NCBI GenBank assembly: GCA_913041895.1
Contig: CAJWKQ010000009.1
Location: 1 to 35,637 of the forward strand
DNA from: an uncultured Verrucomicrobiales bacterium
GTDB lineage: Bacteria; Verrucomicrobiota; Verrucomicrobiia; Limisphaerales; UBA1100
Reading direction: 5' to 3'
DNA length: 35,637 nt
The translations under genes and the position numbers were made by a program. A model generated the notes under the pieces. It was not told the DNA's origin. It ran no database searches and saw nothing but the letters and a program-made list of their open reading frames with translations. This document shows positions 24,734 to 31,569 of this stretch, piece by piece (position 1 is the stretch's first letter; every line of letters begins with the position of its first letter).

Positions 24734-26449
24734 GACTGACTTAAGCACATTATTATCGGTCCTCGGACCTTTCTTGGGCTGAGCATTATTGTCAATATCA
24801 GGTGACAGTGAAACTCGGTCTCCTTCTTTGAGCCCTTCCTTAATCTCGATAAACCGATTATTGAACTGGCCGGTTTTGACAGGAACCATTTTGATTAACT
24901 CTCCTTGTTTCACCTGCACAACTTTTTTACCCTGATAAGTAGTAACTGACTGCACCGGAACCATCAGAACGCCCTTCAGATCGGCCACAATAATTTCTGC
25001 TTTCGCCGAAACCCCAGGCTTCAAATCCTCAGGGAGTTGGTTATCAATATCATCGATCCACACATGCGTATTGTATACCGAAATATTTTCATAATAATTT
25101 CGAAACGCATCTGGTGTGGGGGCGACATACTTAACTATTCCTGTAAAAGTCTTATCCGGAAGGGAATCAATTCGAACCACAGCAGGTTGGTCAGTACGCA
25201 ACTGCCTTACATAAGATTCATGCACCTGAACAACGGCCATGAGCTCACTAACATCCGGCAATTCGAGCACGCGGTTTCCCTTCTTTACTAAAACCCCATC
25301 CTTGATATAGGAATCATTGGAACGATCAGAACTACGTGGATATATCACCAATCCATCCTGTGAAGCCCTGATTTCAGTTTTGGTTAGCTGGTCTTGATAT
25401 AATGCCAAGCGTTCCTTCTGTGATTTTAACCCTTCCTCTCTTCGTTTAACCAAAGATTCCATTGATTCGACAAGAGTGCGGGATTTTTCTTGAGTCCTCT
25501 TTTCTTCAATTTGTGTCTGTTCATATTTTGACACCAACCGCTTACGCGTTTGTGGCTGTTCAAACTTTAGGTACAGTTCCTTCTGGGTTTTGTATTTGGT
25601 GATGAGGTTCTGCTGCTTCTTTATGGTCAACTCATCGGCCTGCACCTGCAACGAAGTAGCATATCCTTTCTCAAGTAATTTCTTCGTATTGGCCAATCTT
25701 TCCTGAGCACGTTTAATTTCCTCCTGAGCCAAATCTATATCTCCTTCTAAAGCCAAAAGCCTAAGAGGAGCATCTCCTTCAATAAATCTGTCCACATCCT
25801 GTTTGGCAAATTCTGTATCCAAGGCCGCTTGTTTGTTGGCTGAGGCGGTTTCAAGTTTCCTGAGTTCTCTATCCTTCATTGCATTTCCCAACTGTTGCTG
25901 GGCATCAATAACCCCTTTTTGCTGCGCCAACATTTTTTCCCGCAAAATTCCGTCTTCAAATTTTATCAGCAAATCACCGGGGATTTGAATCGTCTGGCCA
26001 ACTGTCAAATTTTCCCAGTCCGCATCAGGATTTTCGCGCCTAATAGATTCAATAAAAGAATTGTGTTCAGTCAGGTTGGCCGAAATCCCAGAAGTGGGAA
26101 CCACGGCACGTAGTCCATGTGTCTTGGCAATTACCTCCAGTGTGTCCCCTTTCTCAACATAATGCTGAACTGGACCTTTTACATAAGTCCCTTCATCCAC
26201 CAGAGATACGATTGTTCCGCCGCTATCCAGTTCACATCTAAACGTAATCTTACTGGTAGAATCTAATGTGCCTCCTTCAGCTACTGTAATGCGCAGATCA
26301 CCTCTGACAGCTGGAGCAAATTGCATTAATCGGCTCTCTTCCTTACTAGGGTGCAGCCATTTGGCTCCCATGAAAACGCCTGACAAAACCACTATTAAAA
26401 AAGTGGTCCATGCCGGATGCCTCCTGATAAATGCCTTTGCTTTAGCCAT
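24725..26449 (-). CDS. Periplasmic adaptor (HlyD/MacA-like) with LysM-like insertion (adaptor 2)
   Basis: This 574-residue adaptor has an N-terminal membrane anchor (about 13-30) and the first lipoyl half (about 50-95, SKITFRCELDSGGTIVSLVDEGTYVKGPV). A LysM-like segment interrupts it (about 96-157, HYVEKGDTLEVIAKTHGL ... VGQTIQIP). Then come GDLLIKFE, a long coiled-coil hairpin (about 170-365), the second lipoyl half (TEIRASQDGLVIYPRSS), a beta-barrel, and a membrane-proximal domain (KMVPVKTGQFNNRFIEIKEGLKEGDRVSLSP). Such adaptors bridge a MacB-type permease and a TolC-like channel. LysM domains usually bind peptidoglycan, so this adaptor may touch the cell wall. It begins 4 bases after OMF 2, and its ATPase must be supplied by the gene at 30817. 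Confidence 0.88.
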   Translation of the reverse strand: MAKAKAFIRRHPAWTTFLIVVLSGVFMGAKWLHPSKEESRLMQFAPAVRGDLRITVAEGGTLDSTSKITFRCELDSGGTIVSLVDEGTYVKGPVQHYVEKGDTLEVIAKTHGLRAVVPTSGISANLTEHNSFIESIRRENPDADWENLTVGQTIQIPGDLLIKFEDGILREKMLAQQKGVIDAQQQLGNAMKDRELRKLETASANKQAALDTEFAKQDVDRFIEGDAPLRLLALEGDIDLAQEEIKRAQERLANTKKLLEKGYATSLQVQADELTIKKQQNLITKYKTQKELYLKFEQPQTRKRLVSKYEQTQIEEKRTQEKSRTLVESMESLVKRREEGLKSQKERLALYQDQLTKTEIRASQDGLVIYPRSSDRSNDSYIKDGVLVKKGNRVLELPDVSELMAVVQVHESYVRQLRTDQPAVVRIDSLPDKTFTGIVKYVAPTPDAFRNYYENISVYNTHVWIDDIDNQLPEDLKPGVSAKAEIIVADLKGVLMVPVQSVTTYQGKKVVQVKQGELIKMVPVKTGQFNNRFIEIKEGLKEGDRVSLSPDIDNNAQPKKGPRTDNNVLKSVGS

Positions 26450-26453
26450 CTAA

Positions 26454-28145
26454 TTAATCATCTGTCTTCGGTTCACCAAACACCTGACTAGGTGTGACCA
26501 CCTGCGGGAGACCTTCGGGCTCCTCGCCCCCCTGAGTTGGATTCTCGCCCGAAACCTCCTGCTTTTTCAACCAAAACTGTTCGCCTTCGACGCTCATTAC
26601 GCCCAAATTCTTCAACAAATTCCAGCGTGCCACATGATAGTTCACAATAGCACTTGTAACATCGTTCTGCGCTTCAACCAAATCAGCTTGTGCCTCAAGC
26701 TGATCTCGAATATCTGCGGCCCCATTCTGCAGCAGCAAAGGCATCACTTCCACCTGTTGTTTCGCCAGCTCCAATGCCGCAGATTGAATAAAGTAGTTTT
26801 CCTTCTGTCGCTCCAAGGCACGAACTCCTTCGCGAATATTCTCTCTAAGACCATCTAATTCATTGGCTAATGCCCTCATCTGTTTTTCGAAATTAATCAA
26901 ACTGGTCCTATAAGCGTTACGCTCACTCAGTTGATTTAATGGAAGTTTAAGCTTTAAACCGGATGTGCTAGCAAATTCTTCGGGTGAAAAGGAACCGTAA
27001 AATTGTTTTGTAAGTGAAGCATCTATCACAAGATCCAATCCGGGCTTAAGATTATTAGCAGCCACACGCACCTTACGCTGAGCATCTTCAAACTTATCTA
27101 CCTCATTAAGAACATCCAGCCTATTGGTAATGGCAACCAAATACCCACTGCGTGCATTTATTGTTAAAGGAGTTAACCCCGCCTTTACGAGATCGGTTAG
27201 AGCTGTGTCATCCAAGCTTAAAGCCTCTCCCAGTGGCAAACTCAATCGTTGTTTTAATTCATCCAAACCCTCCCGATAGGATTCGACCGCACTCAAATAC
27301 TTCACCCTAGCGCTCAACTCAGTTTGGCGTGCCTGATCCACTTGATACTTCGGAAGGCGCTCCGCTTCAGCCATGGCTTCAGCACGATCACGGGCCTTTT
27401 GCAGATTTAGATAGTTACTATAGCTATTGCGAACCGCGTCCTTTGATTGCAGCACCCGGAAATATTCAGTAATCGTCTCAATCGCAAAGGTCTTCTGATA
27501 ATAACTGTATTCACGAACTGCATATACTACGTCGCGTTCTGCCTGTGTTAAAATTTCTGAAGCCATCTCGGCTCCTGCTCCTCTTAATAATGGCTGCGTT
27601 AATTTCAGAGCAAAATCGGGTACTTTTGGTTTTCCGTTGAAATAAAGGACCAAATCGTTGGCAACAGTTGCCGTGATTGCAGTGCCTGTCTCAAACATCT
27701 TTTGAGCACTCAGGCTGATCTGTGAGTCTCCACTTAGTCCTCCATCGGTTCCTCGGTCGATACCCGCGTCAACCGAGCTGGTTGTAATCCATGAAAATTG
27801 ATGGCGAACTCCGGTCAGCGATAAAGCAGAAAGATATAATGTTTCACGTTGTAATTGGTAAGCACGGTTATTCTTCTCAGCCATCTCCAGTGCCTGAGGT
27901 AGATTAATTGTTCGCCCACTATCTGCAAAACGTTCCTTTATAATCTCAGATGGGGTAACTGATCCTGGATTATTACCAGTCCGCGAACTCACCAAATTGG
28001 TGCTGGCGTTGGATCCCAGCACCTGCTTACTACGTTGATTCAAAATCTCGAACACCTCCTTATCAGCAGCTCGCCGGTATTTGTCTGACTCACAAGCTGC
28101 GAAACCCACAAGGACAAAAATCAAAATAGCATTAAGTGGTTTCAT
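26454..28145 (-). CDS. TolC-like outer-membrane channel lipoprotein (OMF 2)
   Basis: This 563-residue outer membrane efflux protein begins with a lipoprotein-like signal (MKPLNAILIFVLVGFAAC; Cys18 as acylation site, though the lipobox has Phe at -3). The mature part has two OEP repeats rich in long helices; PDFALKLTQPLLRGAGAEMASEILTQAERDVVYAVREYSYYQKTFAIETITEYF and DLVEAQNDVTSAIVNYHVARWNLLKNLGVM are typical. An N-terminal extension, YRRAADKEVFEILNQRSKQVLG, is shared with OMF 1. The C-terminus is Pro/Glu-rich. The track start is 9 codons too far upstream; ATG 28145 begins the signal peptide. It is 51 bases after permease 2 and 4 bases before adaptor 2, and probably opens the duplicated half of the locus. 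Confidence 0.88.
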   Translation of the reverse strand: MKPLNAILIFVLVGFAACESDKYRRAADKEVFEILNQRSKQVLGSNASTNLVSSRTGNNPGSVTPSEIIKERFADSGRTINLPQALEMAEKNNRAYQLQRETLYLSALSLTGVRHQFSWITTSSVDAGIDRGTDGGLSGDSQISLSAQKMFETGTAITATVANDLVLYFNGKPKVPDFALKLTQPLLRGAGAEMASEILTQAERDVVYAVREYSYYQKTFAIETITEYFRVLQSKDAVRNSYSNYLNLQKARDRAEAMAEAERLPKYQVDQARQTELSARVKYLSAVESYREGLDELKQRLSLPLGEALSLDDTALTDLVKAGLTPLTINARSGYLVAITNRLDVLNEVDKFEDAQRKVRVAANNLKPGLDLVIDASLTKQFYGSFSPEEFASTSGLKLKLPLNQLSERNAYRTSLINFEKQMRALANELDGLRENIREGVRALERQKENYFIQSAALELAKQQVEVMPLLLQNGAADIRDQLEAQADLVEAQNDVTSAIVNYHVARWNLLKNLGVMSVEGEQFWLKKQEVSGENPTQGGEEPEGLPQVVTPSQVFGEPKTDD

Positions 28146-28196
28146 AGAATGAATATCACAGCTTAGACGCAAAGATGATTTATATCATCAATAAAA

Positions 28197-29510
28197 TTAA
28201 GCGTGCCTCAGCGCTTCAATGGGATCCAAATGGGCTGCCCTGCGTGCCGGATACAGGCCAAAAACTAATCCGATCAAAACCGACAACCCGAAAGCCATTA
28301 TCACCGACCATGCTTTTACGATGGTTGAATCACCCGTTAAAAATTCGCGAAACTCTGCAAAAGCCCACCCTCCAGAAACTCCGATTGCCCCACCAACAAG
28401 ACAAAGCAATAAGGTCTCTACGAGAAATTGTACGGTAATATTTAAGCGTGTAGCCCCCAAGGCACGACGCACCCCGATTTCCTGAGTACGCTCGGTAACA
28501 GTCGCCAGCATAATATTCATGATACCGATTCCTCCAACCAATAGTGAGATACATGCAATATACAAAAGCATTCTAGTGTCACGTGCCTTTTGGTTTCGAA
28601 GCGCTACCATTTCCTGTATGGGTACTACGATTTCAAAATCACGTTCGTCTCTGCCTGCCTTTAATGCCTCATCAATTAATGGTAGAGCCGGCAGTACATC
28701 TTCAACCGTATCAAATTCGACTCGTATCTCCGACAATTCTACTGCTTCAAGTACGAGATTACCCACACTACGGTCCACATTTCTTTCTCCGTATAACGAC
28801 TTAAAGGTGGACAAAGGAATATATACATTTGCCGCAATCGTTTGGCCCATAGAACCGGGCAATTGAGGTAGTTTCTCAATGTCCGCCCTTTCCCGTAAGA
28901 TACCCTTCACTTGAAACACCTGCTCGGATTCATAACCACGTACCACAATTTCTTCTGCCAATGGATTATGTCCGGCGAACAAACGCTCTGCTAAGGATAA
29001 AGATATCACGCAGGCTGAAGCCTTGGTGTTTTCTTCCGCAGTATTAAGAAAGTGTCCGGCCACCATTTCGGCCTGTGTAAACTCTGGATAGTAGGGGAAT
29101 GTTCCAATCAGTTGACAACCCACTTCCCGCCGGTCATGCACCGCATTCATCCGCTTGGTCAGCATTGGAAGCACACGGCTAACCCCTGGCACTGTGTCCT
29201 TGATACGTGTCGCGTCAGTTCGTTTTAGTCCGTAGAATGCCATCCAACGGCGAAAAAAACTTTCCCAATCTCCATGCATCTGTTCACGCATAGAAGGCGG
29301 CTTGATACTGCGAATGATCACATTCTTGGCCCCAAGAGCACGAATCTCTTCTTGAGCATCGTGACTGGCCCCTTCCCCGATAGCCACCAACGCAATAACT
29401 GCCCCCACCCCAATAATCATACCCAACATCGTGAGACCACTACGCAGCTTGTGTAGTCGCAGACTCTTTAAACCAGCTTGAAAAGTTCGGATGAGAGCTA
29501 ATGCATACAT
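28197..29510 (-). CDS. MacB/FtsX-type ABC permease (second copy)
   Basis: This 437-residue permease has the same layout as its two paralogues: LKSLRLHKLRSGLTMLGMIIGVGAVIALVAIGEGAS at the N-terminus, a periplasmic MacB_PCD domain, and C-terminal LLVGGIGIMNIMLATVTERTQEIGVRRALGAT with YPARRAAHLDPIEALRHA. It is clearly closest to the preceding permease (29512-30813): both share VIIRSIKPxS, CQLIGTFPxYPxFTQ and NVYIPLSTFKxLYG, so the two look like a tandem duplication. The ATG at 29510 is 1 base after the preceding stop and fits the family N-terminus; the track start lies 15 codons upstream inside the neighbour. It may form a heterodimer with that neighbour, since MacB works as a dimer; this is inference. 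Confidence 0.88.
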   Translation of the reverse strand: MYALALIRTFQAGLKSLRLHKLRSGLTMLGMIIGVGAVIALVAIGEGASHDAQEEIRALGAKNVIIRSIKPPSMREQMHGDWESFFRRWMAFYGLKRTDATRIKDTVPGVSRVLPMLTKRMNAVHDRREVGCQLIGTFPYYPEFTQAEMVAGHFLNTAEENTKASACVISLSLAERLFAGHNPLAEEIVVRGYESEQVFQVKGILRERADIEKLPQLPGSMGQTIAANVYIPLSTFKSLYGERNVDRSVGNLVLEAVELSEIRVEFDTVEDVLPALPLIDEALKAGRDERDFEIVVPIQEMVALRNQKARDTRMLLYIACISLLVGGIGIMNIMLATVTERTQEIGVRRALGATRLNITVQFLVETLLLCLVGGAIGVSGGWAFAEFREFLTGDSTIVKAWSVIMAFGLSVLIGLVFGLYPARRAAHLDPIEALRHA

Positions 29511-29511
29511 T

Positions 29512-30813
29512 TCAGGCGTGTCGTAAAGCCTCAATCGGGTCCAAGCGTGCCGCACTCCATGCAGGATAAAGACCGAAAGTCAAACCGACTCCGACTGACA
29601 ACCCAAAAGCCGCGATTACAGACCACTCGGTGACGATCGTGGTATGATGAAGAATGTAATGGAAGAAGGCTGCATTCCCACAACCTCCCAGCACTCCGAT
29701 GGTGCCACCAATCAAGCAGAGTATGAGCGTTTCAACCAAAAACTGGACTGAGATATCAATCTGGGTAGCTCCCAAAGCCCGACGCACTCCGATTTCCTGG
29801 GTACGCTCAGTCACCGTGGCAAGCATGATGTTCATGATCCCAATACCTCCTACGAGTAACGATATGCAGGCAATCAACATTAATAGCCAAGTGTCTCGCG
29901 CTTTTTGGGCCTTCAGAGCATTAAGTTCATTAATGGGCACTTGGATTTCATAATCGACCTTATCCTTACGAACTTTATCCAATGCCTCTCGAATCAATGG
30001 CAAAGCTGGAACCACCTCATCCACCGAACCAAATTCAACCCGGATTTCGCTCAATTCAACCGTGTTGACCGATATACTCCCCACACTTAAATCAATATCC
30101 TTGATGCCATACAAAGCTTTGAAAGTGGATAATGGAATATAAACGTTGGCCAAAATCGTGTGACCAGTTGCATCAGCCTGCTGAGGCAACTTCTCTGAAT
30201 CAGCACGTTCCTCTAAAATACCCTTTACTCGAAATATTTGGTGAGATTCACGACCACGAACAATTACTTCCTGCCCCAAAGGATTTTTCCCGGGAAAAAG
30301 AAAACCAGCCAAACTCATCGTTAGCACACACGCATTTTCTTTCCTTGCCTCCTCCATTTCATTCAGAAACTGCCCTGCTACAAGACGTGATTGGGTAAAC
30401 TGAGGATAATGAGGGAATGTTCCGATCAACTGACAATCCTTGTCTCGTTGCTCATGTGTAACATTTTTTCTGTGCCTTAAGATTGGAAGAACTCGTTTTA
30501 CTCCGGGAACCGTTTTTTCAATCCGCACAGCATCAGAGTTCTTAAGTCCGTAAATAGACTCCCACTGCATTTCGCCCTGCAATTGGACTTTATCCGATAT
30601 CGGCTTGATGCTTCGGATGATGACATTTTGAGCGCCCAGTGCCTTGATCGCCTCCTGTGCTTCTCGACTTGCCCCTTCCCCAATGGCGACCAATAGAATA
30701 ACTGCCCAGACACCAATAATCATTCCCAACATTGTAAGGGCACTTCGCAACTTATGGAGACGAAGACTCCTGAACCCAACCTGAATCAGGCGGAGGATAG
30801 AAAAACCGGGCAT
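29512..30813 (-). CDS. MacB/FtsX-type ABC permease (first copy)
   Basis: This 433-residue permease starts 3 bases after the ATPase stop, the classic layout of a split MacB-like pair. TM1 is about LTMLGMIIGVWAVILLVAIGEGAS; a periplasmic core of about 220 residues follows; then three TMs, with LLVGGIGIMNIMLATVTERTQEIGVRRALGAT and the closing YPAWSAARLDPIEALRHA. It is the nearest paralogue of the next gene. In the MacB mechanism, ATP-driven motion of this protein opens and closes the adaptor and outer-membrane conduit. The start codon is ATG, with no rival start nearby. Substrate unknown; candidates for the family include lipoproteins, peptides and amphiphilic compounds. Confidence 0.9.
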   Translation of the reverse strand: MPGFSILRLIQVGFRSLRLHKLRSALTMLGMIIGVWAVILLVAIGEGASREAQEAIKALGAQNVIIRSIKPISDKVQLQGEMQWESIYGLKNSDAVRIEKTVPGVKRVLPILRHRKNVTHEQRDKDCQLIGTFPHYPQFTQSRLVAGQFLNEMEEARKENACVLTMSLAGFLFPGKNPLGQEVIVRGRESHQIFRVKGILEERADSEKLPQQADATGHTILANVYIPLSTFKALYGIKDIDLSVGSISVNTVELSEIRVEFGSVDEVVPALPLIREALDKVRKDKVDYEIQVPINELNALKAQKARDTWLLMLIACISLLVGGIGIMNIMLATVTERTQEIGVRRALGATQIDISVQFLVETLILCLIGGTIGVLGGCGNAAFFHYILHHTTIVTEWSVIAAFGLSVGVGLTFGLYPAWSAARLDPIEALRHA

Positions 30814-30816
30814 GAT

Positions 30817-31548
30817 TTAGGCTTCCTGAAACTGGTTCTCGGATTTCCGATCTGAATCTTGTTTTCGGATATCCTTATCCACTTGCCCATCCTTGAGGTG
30901 AATGACGCGACTTGCCCGCTCAGCAACCGCGTCATCATGTGTTACTACCAACAACGTACGACCTTCTGCGTGAAGTTCATCGAGTATATCCAGAATCTCC
31001 TGCTCTGTAGTGGAGTCGAGGTTGCCAGTGGGTTCATCAGCCAAAAGCATCAAAGGCTCATTTACCAACGACCGCGCCACCGCCACTCTCTGCTGCTGTC
31101 CTCCAGAAAGTTCCATGGGCCGATGATCCAATCGATCACCCAAACCAACTTTTTGAGCCAACTTTTCGCAGTGGTCATAGTAGTCACTAATGTCCTTACC
31201 CTGATAAAAAAGAGGAACGTGAATATTCTCAATCACGTTTAACTGCTGAATAAGATTATAGGATTGAAAAATGAACCCAATGCGTGCGCCCCTCACACCT
31301 GAAAGTTCCTTGTCACTCATATGGGCCACATCATCATTACCCAAAATATAAGCACCGGCGGTAGGCCGATCCAAGCATCCGAGAATATTTAGTAGAGTCG
31401 ATTTTCCTGAACCTGAAGGCCCCATGATGGCAGTGTAGGATCCTTCCTCAATTTCGAAATTGAGGCCCTTCAGTGCCGGCACTTGAATGGCCCCCAGATC
31501 ATAAATCTTGGTAAGATTCCGAATCTCAATGATGTTCCGGTCAGCCAT
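30817..31548 (-). CDS. MacB/LolD-type ABC transporter ATPase
   Basis: This 243-residue nucleotide-binding protein is complete: Walker A GPSGSGKS (about 43-50), Q-loop FQSYNLI (Gln95), signature LSGGQQQ (147-153), Walker [12 protein letters not shown] (Glu172), and the switch His204 in VVTHDDA. The match to MacB/LolD/FtsE-type ATPases is strong. It is the only ATPase in a locus with three permeases, so it probably drives all of them, unless a second one is encoded beyond the window. It lies 21 bases after adaptor 1 and 3 bases before permease 1. The C-terminal tail after about residue 225 ([18 protein letters not shown]) is charged and unconserved. Confidence 0.94.
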   Translation of the reverse strand: MADRNIIEIRNLTKIYDLGAIQVPALKGLNFEIEEGSYTAIMGPSGSGKSTLLNILGCLDRPTAGAYILGNDDVAHMSDKELSGVRGARIGFIFQSYNLIQQLNVIENIHVPLFYQGKDISDYYDHCEKLAQKVGLGDRLDHRPMELSGGQQQRVAVARSLVNEPLMLLADEPTGNLDSTTEQEILDILDELHAEGRTLLVVTHDDAVAERASRVIHLKDGQVDKDIRKQDSDRKSENQFQEA

Positions 31549-31569
31549 GCTAAAAAATACAACGTTTGC

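Noticed and set aside
28174-28189. Inverted repeat GATGAT-TTAT-ATCATC between permease 2 and OMF 2
   Set aside because: Short AT-rich stem without a T-tract; common by chance in this composition.
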